From: Aquatica leii
Taxonomy: Eukaryota > Arthropoda > Insecta > Coleoptera > Lampyridae
Direction of reading: 5' to 3'
NCBI GenBank assembly: GCA_035610365.1
Contig: CM069432.1
Coordinates: 74,590,520-74,654,519 of the forward strand
Length of the DNA: 64,000 nucleotides
The notes beneath the pieces are model-generated. The model searched no databases, was not told the origin of the DNA, and was given only the letters and a program-made list of their open reading frames with translations. Shown one piece after another: positions 1 to 11,573 of this stretch; the stretch's first letter is position 1; each line of letters opens with the position of its first letter. The translations under genes were made by a program, and so were the position numbers.

Positions 1-1134
1 GAAATCGAACAGATTCCAGAAGGTGCGAGACTCCAAAGAGCTTTACAAGGAGGAATAGAGGCTAGAATCGGTTCCTTGAAGAAAAGTGTGGGGGGTTACA
101 CACAGACCGTAAAGGAGACCTTGGAGCTTCTGCTCCAGTCACACTTTCCGGGATCAAAGACCCTCACCAAATCTGACGCTAGCGTATCAACAACTCTGGA
201 ACCCCTCTCGAGGGGGAACAGGACAGATTGGGTTCTAGCTCATCAGATAGTGAACCTAACCAAAATTAGGTGGGCAGTAAAAAATTTTTATCCATACCAA
301 TCCCCAGGGATGGATGGAATTTTCCCTGCTCTATTACAACAAGGCTTAGACCTGCTAGCCTCCACACTATGTACATTACTAAGGGCAAGCGTTGCCCTAT
401 ACGCCCTATCTAAGTCGTTTAGATCTATCAGTCTAACGTCATTTCTCCTCAAACTACTGGAGAAACTCATTGAGCGAGACATTAGGGACGAGGTGCTGGG
501 ACCTGATCCCATCAGTAAATACCAATGTGCCTATCAACCAGGTAAATCCTGTGAACTTGCCGTCCACAGAGTAGTGGACGAAGCCGAAAGGGCGATCTCC
601 TGCAAGGAAGTGGCTCTGGGGGCGTTTTTAGACATAGAGGGCGTTTGATAATACCTCTCTAGAATCGATTAGAACTGCCATGGAAAACAAAGGGGTACAT
701 ACTACCGTGGGTAGATGGATTCATACCATGCTAAGACATAGAAACATTACGGCCTCGCTGACTCTGTAGCGGTCCGAGCTGCACGAGGATGTCCGCAGGG
801 AGGAGTTCTCTCCCCGTTACTGTGGTGTTTGGTGGTAGACGGACTGCTGAGGCAATTAAGTGAGGCAGGCTACAACACGGTTGGCTACGCCGACGACATA
901 GTGAGTGTGGTACGTGGCAGATTTGAAGAGACCGTATCAGTTGTGATGCAGGGAGCCTTAAATCTAGTCGAACGGTGGTGTAGAGAAGAGGGCTTGTCGG
1001 TCAATCCGGCAAAAACGAACCTCATTCTCTTCTCACGAAGGAAAGGCCCAACAAAGCTAAAGAGCATAGCAATGTACGGAGCCAAGCTACAGTTAGTGAG
1101 GGAAGGCAAATACTTGGGCGTAACATTAGACTAA
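1..1134 (+). pseudogene. LINE reverse transcriptase, frameshifted
   Basis: Codes for the fingers/palm part of a non-LTR reverse transcriptase. Seen: an SPGMDGIFPALLQ motif (about 298-330), the FRSISLTSFLLKLLEKLIER block (about 420-475), a DIEG motif (about 630), and the catalytic YADD box at about 889-900. The reading frame stops at 646-648 where a short deletion breaks the DIEGAFDN-type motif; translation resumes in the same numerical frame at 829. A second frame change near 1134 separates it from the thumb and RNase H part. The middle (about 650-830) still reads as RT in another frame. Not functional. Confidence 0.85.
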
Positions 1135-1181
1135 CCTTCAAACCACGCCTAGAGAGAATAGCGAACAAAGCCACAAAGTCT

Positions 1182-2498
1182 TTGTGGGCTTGCAGGCGAG
1201 CGTTCGGAAGCAAGTGGGGCTTATCACCAAAGATTACCCACTGGATATACACTCGAATGATCAGACCGATCATTACGTATGCGTCACTGGTGTGGTGGCA
1301 TAAGACCTTCACCCAGAGGGCCATACAGATACTCAGCAAGGTACAGCGCAGAGCTTGCCTTGGAATCACGGGGGCAATGATAACCACCCCGACGGCAGCC
1401 ATGGAGACTCTCCTGGACCTGCCGCCACTACACCTAGTAGTTAGGGCGGAGGCACTCAGAGGAGCATACCGCCTGAGAGTCAACGGCGAGGAGGGATTGT
1501 CAAGGGTGGGACATTCGACCATCTTTGACGAGATCTCTAAAGACAAAAACCTCAGTATGATAACTGAGAGAATACCTCAAACAGTTTGTCCTATTAAACT
1601 GTTTAAGACAACAATCCCAATCCGTTACGACTGGGAGAACAGTTCCAACAAAACAAAGCTGAATGGAATCGTGTATTACACAGATGGCTCAAAAACCACT
1701 GAGGGCACTGGCTCTGGAGTGTACGGGAGCAATGGACAGGGCTGCAGAATCTCTGTAAGCCTAGGTCAAAAAGCGACCGTGTTCCAAGCCGAGGTATATG
1801 CAATCCTGACAGCATCTGCTCAACTATTAAAAGATAACCTTTCTAACAGGAGAATCTTTATAGTCACAGACAGCAAAGCAGCGATTGCAGCATTAGAATC
1901 ATATGTGGTGAACTCAGGGCTAGTACTTGAATGCACACAAATGCTAAACGCACTAGGTAGGTGTAATACAGTTACACTAGTATGGGCACCTGGGCATGCG
2001 GGGATCGCGGGTAACCAGGTTGCTGACGGGCTTGCCAGGGCGGCAAGTGCGAAACCACTCATAGGCCCTGAACCGGCTTGTGGGATTACATATAACACAG
2101 CCAAACAGGAGATTCAAGCAATACTCACGAAAGAGCACTGCAGACACTGGTCGAAAGTCCCAGGACAGGATCATTCTAAGGTCTTCCTGGAAACCCCCGA
2201 CGGGGGCTTAGCAACGTCCATCTTAAAGTTAAGTAGGACGAAGATCAAACTTGCGACAGAGATGGTGACAGGCCACTGTCGTTTAAACAAACACCTGCAT
2301 AAAATGGGACTGACTGATAGCCCGTTATGCAGGGGTTGTGGTGAGGAGGAAGAAACTCCATACCACGTCATCTGCCACTGTGAAGCTTTCACAAGGGCAA
2401 GGGAACGCCTACTTGGAAATAAAAAGATTACACAAGAGGAAGTAATGAAGATTCGCCCTACTGAAATCCTGGATTTGTCAAAGATACAGGTATTCTAG
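1182..2498 (+). pseudogene. LINE RT thumb plus RNase H domain
   Basis: 438-codon open frame from the same LINE. Residues 1-110 are the RT thumb/connection with IRPIITYASLVWW and VQRRACLGITGA. Residues about 160-290 are a full RNase H domain with the four expected carboxylates: TDGS (about 168), AEVYA (about 204), VTDSKAA (about 229) and NQVADGLA (about 281). Near the C-terminus is a CRGC...H...C motif, the zinc-binding signature common in I/R1/Jockey-type ORF2. The first Met is internal to the domain, so this is not a true start. Long open frame suggests a fairly recent loss, although it is cut off from the upstream RT by a frameshift. Confidence 0.88.
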
Positions 2499-2600
2499 AA
2501 GGGTAGAAAACATCGGGGAGCACAATAGAGCTACAGGTCGCGGTGCCGGGACCGTATTGGGACCACCCCTAGGTAAAATAATAATAATAATAATAAATTA

Positions 2601-3100
2601 ACAACATACTGCGCTACTAAGTTTAGAAAACACCCGGAAAACACCCTAACTAATTTAATTCGATAAAGTACATTTAGAATCACAAACTTTTATTTATTAA
2701 TTTTGTCGACGTTTTGGTGTCTATCTACTTTGTTATTTTGGCTTTTTATATTCTTTTTAGTATATTTTAATTTGCCCTAAAAACAAGTATTTTAGGTTAA
2801 AATTATTTCTAATCAACTTGTTATTTAATTTGGTTATAGTAAAAAAACAGCAATAATCAAAAAAAAAAATTTTGTATTACAGTTTAAATCCATAGAAAGC
2901 AGAACCCAAAAAGTTATTCATTTGGAAGTACAAAACATTATTCTTAATGTCAGCTGGTCAATGTGTATATCCAATTTAAAAAGTTTCTGAACTTGTTACT
3001 GCTACAACAGGGAAATCCTTAAGTTTTATTAAGAAAACTCTTAAAGAATTCTGATATTTCTAAAAACTCGCTCTTAAGAAGTCCAGATAAAAAGCGTCGA
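2601..3100. other. AT-rich DNA without recognised feature
   Basis: Low-complexity AT-rich sequence after the LINE tail. I see no coding, repeat or structural signal that I can support. Confidence 0.5.
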
Positions 3101-3109
3101 ACTAGTGCT

Positions 3110-4150
3110 GTGAAAAAAATTGAGTTGGATGAAGTGGATCAAGGTGTTTTAAGAAAATATGTACATGAAGTGTATACAGCTAGCGACGGCGAGTTCATAA
3201 ATGCCCGGTGACTGGGGAACCTTACAAATGACCTTTCGAGGTGTTGAGCACTCCACAAAATCCTCTTATAAATGTGTATAGACTTATTTTTTGTTAAATA
3301 ATACAATACAATATAGATGTTAATTGTTTCCTAAAAATGCAGCACCCCCCAACGATTTTGAAAGCTGCTGCCGCTGTATACAGCCAATCATCTAGTACCT
3401 ACATTCAAGTAATTAGTGGAAAACATAAAAAACAAGGTCGACTAGGGGCGTGAGACTTTACAAAAGTATCTTTTAAAACTTTTTAAAGAAGAACTAGGTA
3501 CTTATAAATGTGATCGAACGAGCAACGACATATTATAGTGCATACAGGTGGTTCATGTGAGTTTGGAAACAACGGATTTTTAGTTTTTGAATTGCAAAAT
3601 ATCTGGCGACTATTAGGACGATCTGAATCATACAGATTTTATGCAATAACTAGAGAAGCAACTTATTTTATGTTTACTCTCAATGGTCTCATCGTAGTGG
3701 ATAATGTACCTTATCACTCAAAGCAAATAAACAAACATCCGACTTAAAGTAATCGTAAAGAAAATATTTGTTCATGACTAAAAACAAATGGAATTTCTAC
3801 AACTGAAATGCCAAAAGTAGAATTATTAATTTTAGTTATTTTGTTGATAAATTACTGTGGACATACGGGTGTTTGATTGTCTTCTTACTATTGTGACTTA
3901 AATCCAATTGAATTCATATAGAGTCTCGTGAAAAGAAATTTCAATGACTAATGTGACACAAAGAGATATTGATATTGAAAAGTTGGTTCAAAATGCATTT
4001 TCTGAAATTACAAATGAAGATTGGGAAAAACAAGGTAATCATTTGTCCCATCTTCGTGAAGAAATGTGGAAAGCAGATTGTTTAGTTGATGAGGTTGTAA
4101 AAAGTTTGACATTTACAGCAAATAATAGTGATTCAGATGGCGACGGTTGA
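3110..4150 (+). pseudogene. Decayed DDE (Tc1/mariner-superfamily, DDE_3-type) transposase
   Basis: Several broken frames together read as one insect DDE transposase. About 3125-3215 resembles the region linking HTH and catalytic domain (DEVDQGVLRKYVHEVY). 3538-3747 contains IVVDNVPYHSKQINKHPT, the block around the second catalytic Asp. About 3890-3925 holds a YYCDLNPIEF-like block containing the third acidic residue. 3944-4150 is the C-terminal helix region, with ITNEDWEKQGNH and an acidic end. Frames are interrupted by many stops, so it is an old fossil. The same family recurs at about 55.2-56.4 kb. Family placement is from motif memory, not a search. Confidence 0.7.
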
Positions 4151-5150
4151 GAATTAAAAAGAAATCAAAAACAACATGTTCAATATAGTAATTTGCTGAC
4201 ACCAAAAAGTAAAAGTGAATACAAAATAATGTAACATAAGACGTACTTAAATTAAGTTGTTATATCTAAGAACTACACATTATTCCCAAGTATACTGAAA
4301 ATAGAAGGCAACTCAAATATACCGTATTTACAGATGTTTAAATGAGGTAATCTTACGTAGTCAGTCAAAATACCTACTCGAATAGATAAATATACTGCAA
4401 AATAAAGCAAAATATGAAAAACTGCTTTTATTATCATTATCGGCATATCATTATCATTACTTAATTAAAGTTAACTGTTTATTTATTTGGGATAAGATCA
4501 CCTATGTTTATTGCGTCAGCCATTTCAAATCTTAAAACAAAACGAATATTTTAAGATAATTTAGTGAGTGGGTTGACCATAACTAATTTATTTATGGGGT
4601 TGACGTTCAGTCATGCTAATTTTGATAACTGATAGTCAGACTTCAGACCATATTCATTTACAGAGCAAAAAATTCATATCACTTGAGCTTGCAAATAAAC
4701 GAAAAATATTCTTTTTAATTTAATTAATAAACACCAAATAAAGTTCGATAAAAAAATTCATGCAAAATAGGTTATTGTTCATGTATAGAAACAAACCTGA
4801 GAAGAAACTTGATATAAATCGAAAAACAATGTTTTTTCTATGTAGTACCACGTCCAGTTCGTTCTTTAATAAAGTGATAACATTACCCGATTGATCACAT
4901 TATCCGAATTCCAATAAAAGCGACGTGCCATCACGATCATATTTAAAATGGTCGTTCTGACCGTTGCTTTTTTATACATTAGATTTAGGTACATATATCA
5001 AAATACTGATATACGTGTGTATCAGATACTTAAAATCATGATTAGTAGTATCACAATCATCAATTCAATTGGTTTAAATGAAAAAGGGTGACGCACTTGA
5101 TAAAATACGGATTGAAGGTAGATGAGTAACAATCAAGAAAAATGGCGAAA
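4151..5150. other. AT-rich DNA without recognised feature
   Basis: Follows the transposase fossil. It may include its 3' terminal region, but I could not match a terminal inverted repeat to the 5' side. Confidence 0.4.
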
Positions 5151-5154
5151 ACTA

Positions 5155-5245
5155 CAGTGAGCGAAACGTTGGCAACTTCGATTACTACATTGACAGAGTT
5201 CCATCTCGGAAAACGATCTTATCTTAGTAGATGCCTATAGAAGCC
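5155..5245 (+). repeat. Fragment of a dispersed GCGAAACGTTGGCAACTTCG repeat
   Basis: Begins with GCGAAACGTTGGCAACTTCG and continues through a degenerate ACATTGACA..., TTCCATCTCGG and CTTATCTTAGTA. The same string order recurs at 35858-36449 and 40105-40203. It is probably the 3' tail of a Penelope-like or other retroelement family. Only the tail half is present here. Confidence 0.7.
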
Positions 5246-5890
5246 TAGTTTATATTTAAATACTAAGTGAAATACAAATCTCGGTGCAAAATAAAATACA
5301 AATAAGATTATACTACATATTTATTGTAAATGTTTTTGTTCTTAATTGAGATACCACAACTGAATAACCGTTTTTTAGCAAAAAATAGCTAAACCTACAG
5401 AAATAGAAATTGGCATTAAGTATTAGGTGTTGAACAAATCATTTTATAAAAATTAATAAATCAGTTTCATAGTTTACCATATAGAACATGGGTGGTTAAA
5501 AAAATATTATAGAAGAAACGCCGAAGAAAACTATTGTCAGCTGCTGACTTAAAATTAAAATATAAAATGTATTAACTTTGATCTTGTTTTAATTGTTTAA
5601 AATTTCTTCAAAATAGTTTAGTAAACTACAATTTTCTGAATACTTGTAACTTTAACTATATATGGAAAAAGAAAAAATATTTACGTTTAAGAAATGCATA
5701 CTATTAAATAGTCATTTGTCGGACTAAAACAAGATAAAAGTTAAACTAAATTATTTGATATTAAATGGAGCTTACCTTTACACCGCTGATTATTTCAAGG
5801 TAACCACTTAATTGTTTGCTATAAACAGTATTTGGGTGAAAAAATTGTATTAAAGGTTCTTCCTGTGAATGCTTACAAACTCCGCACACA
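5246..5890. other. AT-rich DNA without recognised feature
   Basis: No coding or repeat signal identified. Confidence 0.4.
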
Positions 5891-5898
5891 GAAAAATC

Positions 5899-5970
5899 CA
5901 TTTTTATCAAAACTTTATTAACGTTTTTACAGTAAAATTATACCGGTTTCGAAAGTATACACTTTCTAAT
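5899..5970 (-). repeat. Candidate retroelement 3'-end motif with CGAAACCGGT
   Basis: On the minus strand it reads a short imperfect stem (AGAAAGTGTATACTTTC) leading into CGAAACCGGTATAATTTT, then an A/T-rich tail with AATAAAG. The arrangement of stem followed by CGAAAC is shared with the tails at 5155, 36357-36388 and 39651-39689 although the stems differ. I believe such ends belong to Penelope-like elements, but this is inference. Confidence 0.4.
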
Positions 5971-6667
5971 ACAATTACTTTAATAATATGAAAATGTCAG
6001 TAACAAAAACAAATGAATCTGTTATCCAGTATAAAGCAGAGTTGATTTAATTTATTTTGATTAAATGTTCCAAAATTAAAGGCGTAAATTAAAATGTACA
6101 ATGAAAAACCTATAACGATAGCGTACTCGTTTATTACGTATTTCTAATAATATGAAAAATGTTCATGACGATTACCCATTTAAGACTGGAGATAAATAAA
6201 GCTCTCGTTTCACGCACAAATTAAATAAGTTAGAAAAAATTAGTAAATACTTTAAATAAGAATCGTATGATTTCAACATTACCAAAACTTACAAAATGTT
6301 GTGCTAGAAAGCTCTTGTTGATTACTTTTAATGTACTACTATACTACTATATATTGAAACCTACATAAAAGAAAAGTGTAAGTGCTCACTTACATTAAGC
6401 ATAGGCATAAGAAATCCATAACGCATTATATGGGTGTAATACATAATTTTAAAATAGGTCGACAAAATGATTACAATGAGCGTTGCTTTTCCAAAAGAAT
6501 GCGCTTTGCTATTTTTCTTTGTTTGTTTCTATTATGATGATCTGTCAGATTAGTCTTAAAAATTGCATATTAAATATGTCTGTCAATGAAATAACTGCAC
6601 ACACCAACCTCTGTATTACGAACTCATTACCGAATGCCACTGAAACACACTATGTTCCACTCACTGA
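5971..6667. other. AT-rich DNA without recognised feature
   Basis: The small open frame at 6483-6710 has no recognisable motif and looks like chance. Confidence 0.4.
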
Positions 6668-6909
6668 TATAGAAGGGCACTACCAAAGAGTATATATTTG
6701 GCACTACTGAATTTAAGTATTGTCCCCGTTCGGTTAGCATAGGTAGGTATCGCATTAAAAAAATAAAACTCGGCAAGTTGCGACTTATCTTTACTGTATA
6801 TTGAAACAAACTGATTTCCTTCTTTAAGCTTAAAGCAATGCAGGTACATGCGGTACAATAATGTACAAACATAGGCGGAACATAATTAAATAAAAGTAAT
6901 TCTGTACAT
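6668..6909. repeat. Dispersed repeat, copy 1 of 2
   Basis: Shares a long diverged alignment with 18231-18434. Matching strings include TATAGAAGGGCACTAC, GTTCGGTTAG.ATAGGTAGGTATCGC, AAAATAAAACTCGGCAAGTTG, GCGGTACAATAAT and CATAGGCGGAACATAA. Copy 1 has an extra block of about 24 bp near its start. No coding potential is evident; it could be a MITE or SINE, and no clear terminal inverted repeat or target duplication was found. Confidence 0.8.
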
Positions 6910-7076
6910 ACCGCCGACCTTGAAATGAAAAGATATAGGTAATATAATATAGGTAAATCGAATAATTTCAAGATCACAAACTATTTGTATACCAAAGATA
7001 ACACATCTTATAACTAAACATTTTATATAAACAAAATAAAAATCATATTATTAGCATATAATTAAAACATAAAAAG

Positions 7077-7312
7077 TTATTGGTAGGGGGCCAACTTACC
7101 AAAAGAACGTTGACAAGTTTCATTGGTGATCAAGATCGTGACGACTAGGTTTATTCCATCAAAAACTACAGAACCAAGCAGAAGAACGGATTTATGAATT
7201 TTCCATGTTTTCTTCTGCTGCAATTCAGCGATGTATTCCTTGTTCCATCGCTTCCATATTTGCTGGTGAAACAACTGTAACCGTTGGAATATTTACAAAC
7301 GATTTTTTCTTT
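7077..7312 (-). pseudogene. BEL/Pao integrase C-terminal fragment
   Basis: Contains LQLFHQQIWKRWNKEYIAEL, the conserved W.RW..EY..LQ block that closes BEL/Pao integrases, preceded in frame by a KNRL segment with one stop. In an intact element this follows directly after the GRPL... block, which here lies at about 8650, about 1.3 kb away. The separation shows a later insertion between the two. Confidence 0.8.
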
Positions 7313-8630
7313 TAATAACCTCAAATCAGGATCTGGTAGTACCACGCTATTTATATAATAACAATGGAAATTATTTTAAAACAAACTGTTTTTTGTTAAT
7401 TTAAAATTCAATAAAAGTAACTAGAAAGTAAAGAATTACAAACCTAAAAATGATCCGCCAATGTGTATCCTCTTTAAAAGATGTATTTGCGCTGTTTATG
7501 TAAAATTTAGATGTGCATAGTCAACACTGATATGGAACTTAATTATAAGTGTCCCGAATTTTAAAAAATCGATGTTAGCAGGTTACTTCTTATCAAAATG
7601 TATAGCAATTTTTCATGGCCCAGTGTGTATTAAGATTTTAAAAGAAAAACAAACTTTTTATTGTATGATTTAGCTTTTACATAAAAATAATTAACGTGCA
7701 ACATCCACTATTAATAAAATTGTATATTGAAATCAAAATAAACAGAACTCCTAATGCAAACTGTAAAAACTTATTTTTTAGCCGTAAATGCGAACTTATA
7801 AAGGTGGAAGTATTCATCGCAATAGTTGCAGAATTGCTCATCAATTATTTTTGATACCACGATTTTTTCTTTACACACGATTTTTCGAGAGACACCTAAT
7901 TTTGTCTGCAGTTTTAATCTAAACAATACAAACTACAAGCGGGTGGTACTTGTAACCTACAATGGAACATTTGATTGATAAAAAAACAAACTTTAAAGTA
8001 AGAAACTTAAGTCAGTCTCACCCTCAATTGTAGAACTCCATGTGCCTATTAATTGATTCGTTTGTTCCATAGATTTTGAAACTGAAAGAAAACGTGTTAT
8101 ATGTACACAATTAGTTTTTAAAAAGAACCTAAAGGTATATTAATGTTAACTGTGTTGATTTGAAACTTACGACAGTCTCCCTGTGGTGCACTAATTTCTA
8201 ACCATATCGATTCAAATAACGGAACAGTATCTCGTTTTAATCGATTTTTCAGTAATGACGAAAATATCCTATCTTCAAAATTACTGCTGTAGATTCTGAC
8301 TTGGTTGTAATAATAGTTACCATCTTTTGTTATCAAATTTGTACGACCGCTATTTCTAAGCCAATTACATCTAGATAATTCAACCAATGTATATCAACGT
8401 ATGAATTTACTTTTCAAAAATTTACCTTATTGCATCAGCTAGTATACGAAAAAAACTAAAGTTCGAATTATTACTACTATTATTTTAGCAAACAAATGAT
8501 AAATATTACAATACACAAAAACTTTGATAAGATTATACTGTAAAAATGTTATGAAACCAGTAAACAATAACAAATACCAAAAACAAGCTACTGCGCTAGT
8601 TACCACGAGTCGATCATGCTCCGTGAAATT
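7313..8630. other. Insertion inside BEL element, origin unclear
   Basis: About 1.3 kb between two pieces of one integrase. Mostly AT-rich and unrecognised. The exception is a minus-strand frame at 8118-8387. The exact edges and any target duplication could not be read. Confidence 0.55.
8118..8387 (-). pseudogene. Possible LINE endonuclease fragment
   Basis: 89-codon frame with a PLFESIWLEIS motif. That pattern, an E-S/x-W-x-E-I block before a VYIPP-like turn, is seen in apurinic-type endonucleases of LINE elements. No further catalytic motifs are visible. The match is weak; it could be a chance frame within the insertion. Confidence 0.25.
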
Positions 8631-9329
8631 TTACGGAAAAATATTCCTGAGAATGATCCTACTGGTTCTAAATGCACTATACTGTGGTAGTACAATCAGC
8701 GGGCGTCCAACGGGAAAATGTGCCGGCGTTAGTGGGTTTAGATTGTGAAGATCTAAGGATAAAGGAGCAATAGGACGTGAATTCAAGAGGGCTTCCACCT
8801 GCACAAGTAAAGTACAAAGTCTTTCGAAAGTTAAAACTGGTAATCCTAAAACTTGTTTTAGATGAAATTTACAAGATTTGATTCCCGCCTCCCAGAAACC
8901 GCCAAAATGCGGACTACGCATAAGGTATAAAACTCGAAGCAATTCCCTCATTCGCACAGGTTTCAATGATAGACTTTTGCGAATAAAATTTTCTAATTCT
9001 TTTAACTTCCAATTGCTACCAACAAAATTCGTACTGTTAAACGAATATACCTTAGAAGGTTTGTTTCTGCGTGCTACAAACTTTCGAAAGGCTAGTAAAA
9101 TAGGCTTAGTAGTTAAATCAATAACTAATTCTATGTGAATAGCCTTAGTGGTAAAACACACATATAAACAAATACAAGCCTTTGAGTGCTTTCCGCCACG
9201 GCCTTTTTTGTCTTTGATTATATAAGGACCAGCATAATTAATGCCGACTATTAAAAACAAAATTGATAGTTGAACTCTGTCGAGTGGTCAGTTACCCATT
9301 GTTACAAGCTTTTTCGGTTTTACGAACCT
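8631..9329 (-). pseudogene. BEL/Pao integrase core
   Basis: Reads MGN(stop)PLDRVQLS, then IVGINYAGPY (position of the first catalytic Asp, here Asn), KAIHIELVIDLTT, KVYSFNSTNFVGS (second catalytic Asp, here Asn), the FGGFWEAGIKS block with the catalytic Glu, EALLNSRPIAPLS and HFPVGRPL. Family: retroviral-type DDE integrase that joins element cDNA to host DNA. Two of three catalytic carboxylates are replaced and an in-frame stop precedes the core, so it is inactive. Confidence 0.85.
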
Positions 9330-10800
9330 TGCACGGCCAACTTACAATAGTCGGGATGAGGGGAGGTTCAAAGAAACAGTAAATATGCTTAAGGGCGCCA
9401 GAGCTGATCCAAAGTAACTTTTCTATCTTGCTCAGGACAGAACGGTTCACACTTGTAACACGATGGTAGGTTCGTAACCCTATACTCGGCTGTTCGAGTA
9501 GTCAACGTTGGTTATTAAATAAAGACGAGTCAAAGAGAAAGGTATGTTGTCATAAAAGAGCAAATAACCACAATAACAACTTTAATTTAGAATAGTAGGA
9601 TTATCACAGGTATATCGAATTCTCATTACAGAGATGCCAGTCGTATTGGCAACACACAATACATCAGTAAAGTACAGTGAAATAAATAGCGAAGAATAGT
9701 TCGTAGTAAATATGGTTCGTGTACAATATGCGAAATACACAAAATAATTAGTAATATGGCATTACAGACAATCACACAGTGATAATAAATTACTACAGTA
9801 ATATTAACCTATCGTAACAAGTCGTGGTAATACATCGTAGGCAAAGTATACAAAAGCAGTACTAATATGACCTTATTGATAATAAAACATCGAGACTAAT
9901 TACGAAATTAATATAGCATTAACGTTAATTACTCGTTGGTAGTACACAGGATGCGCAACTCAAAATAAGTAAAAAATAAATTATTACCTAACTGGTAAAA
10001 CAACAGTATTAATAATTACCGCACAAATATTAGCAAGAGTTTCGTGAGTGACCTTTCTGACAACGAATAAAATACATCAAACAACTTACCCATAAACAGG
10101 AACTTTCACTCGTACGAAGAAAGCGCTTTCCTCGGCAAGCAATCCTGTAAACACTTTTAAATAGCAAGTCGTGTCAAACTAATTCCTCACGAAAGTGAAA
10201 TCTACAAAATGATTATTTATATTTAACGCAAGTACATAAAGCCTAACCCGGTCGTCGTATGCTGTTATACCCCGACGAAAACGGTGGTTACGCAGGTATC
10301 TGCCGCCTGAGTAGAATCTCGACAATTGTAGTTAGCTTCGGTACATTAAATTTTAGCCATATGTCGTATGCCTCGGATTATATTCGTCCGACGAAATTAT
10401 TATTCGAAATTGATTCTTCATCAATAGTTATCGACTAGGAACAGATGCCTGCACGTGGCGGAACGGCTATCAAATTACGAGAAATTACAACAGAGTTTTA
10501 ATAAATGACAGCTATTAGCTTACCCGGTGACGACTCAAACGTATTATAAGCGTAATACCCTTATAAATTGGTCCCCATTACGGTGGATGGTCTTAGAAAA
10601 TTTAATTGCAAGCCCCACCGGCCATTTTATGCAGTTGTCAAGTTAAAGAATTCGTCGTAAATGACAGTCACGCGTAAAGATCGGTAGGGGGCGTCCAAAC
10701 CGGAATCTAATTTCAAGTCAATATACATAGGCGTACGTAATGAAAATTTCGTCCGTAACACCATAATCGGTTCCGACAATTTTGGGAAAAGCCTAAAACA
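9330..10800 (-). mobile_element. Probable solo LTR of a Gypsy-type element
   Basis: Noncoding block of about 1.47 kb that splits the BEL integrase between its CIQCF zinc-finger motif (ends about 10805) and the RKTEKLVTMGN continuation (starts about 9328). On the minus strand it begins TGTTTTAGG and ends GTGCA, and it aligns with the terminal repeat at 61228-62802: both have GAGTTACGG/GTGTTACGG plus GTAATTT/GAAATTTT near the start, a GAAGAAAGCGCTTTC core, TGGCGCCC near the end, and CATATTTA plus a C-rich stretch at the very end. No internal region follows, hence solo LTR. Exact termini are uncertain; a 4-bp duplication GTTT/GTTC is possible. Confidence 0.65.
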
Positions 10801-11570
10801 TTGTATACATTGATGTACAACTTGTTTTATTATATTGCGACCGGAAACAATTCAAAATCGCTCTCTAATACGTGACAAGAATAACTGAAGACCAGCAGCT
10901 GCGTTAAGTTTTGAAAGGTGGCTTTTTCTAAACAATAAAATAGGGTGCTTTTTCTCGTACTTAAATGTCAAATTTTGGAGTCTACCTTCAACACGTTTAA
11001 CCGTTGTGATCTAAGAATGGATTTAAGAGGAGTAATTGATTTTTTGAATTTAGAAACTGATTGCCACAATTTGAATTTGGCCATGCATTTTCATTTCCTT
11101 TGAGCAATGGTGGCTATTAGCGCTTGAGGTGTAACACCTCTAGATAGAAAATCCGTGGGGTTGACTTTCGTCGGTACGTGCCGCCAGGTCACGTTAAGGG
11201 TTGCAACAAAAAGTTTGTAAAAGGTTGGGACTCGTTTTTATCCAACCTAAGACTACAATGGAGTCTAACCACAAATGTTTAAGTTTATAGACTAATCAAT
11301 TTCATTGAGTAATTTTGACAATAATAATGCTCCACAAAGCTCAAACTTAGGTATGGTAATAACTTTTAATGACTCTACTTTAGTTTTGGCGCACACCAAA
11401 TTAACATAAACTTGATTGTTTAAATCTGTTGAACGTAAATAAATACATGGTCCGTAACCTTGCATAGACGCATCACCAAATCCATGGATTTGAATTTCGC
11501 GCAGTTTGTTGTATAGAGTGCGACGAGGTATTTTTATACCATTTAAATGAGCTAAGTCTTTCCCATAAAA
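10801..11570 (-). pseudogene. BEL/Pao RNase H end and integrase zinc-binding domain
   Basis: Read leftwards: IQIHGFGDASMQGYG and IPKFELCGALLLS (about 11510-11290), the RNase H carboxylate blocks; WRHVPTKVNPTDFLSRGVTP (about 11190-11120), the RNase H end; then EGRLQNL, HPILL, SRIRERF and CIQCF (about 11005-10805), the HHCC zinc-binding start of integrase. There are several frame changes and a stop in the RF.I motif. The next expected motif, MGN.PLDRV, occurs only after the LTR insertion. Confidence 0.8.
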
Positions 11571-11573
11571 CGC

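Larger units (their letters stand above)
1..2600 (+). mobile_element. 5'-truncated I/R1-type LINE, 3' half
   Basis: The segment carries, in order, reverse transcriptase, an RNase H domain and a C-terminal Cys/His motif, then about 90 bp of untranslated sequence ending in a run of TAA/AAT triplets at about 2576-2596. RT followed by RNase H is the layout of the I, R1 and LOA group of LINEs, and a TAA-repeat tail is typical of I-type elements. The 5' end is outside the window. The coding frame is broken at least twice (about 645 and about 1135), so the copy is dead. It is clearly more GC-rich than the DNA that follows it. Confidence 0.85.

Noticed and set aside
1022..1546. 174-codon minus-strand frame
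   Set aside because: Antisense shadow of the LINE RT.
9340..9400. Frame reading IVSWPCKVRK upstream of the BEL integrase core
   Set aside because: Looks like a zinc motif, but the real CIQCF motif lies at about 10805 and this DNA fits the end of the inserted LTR better.
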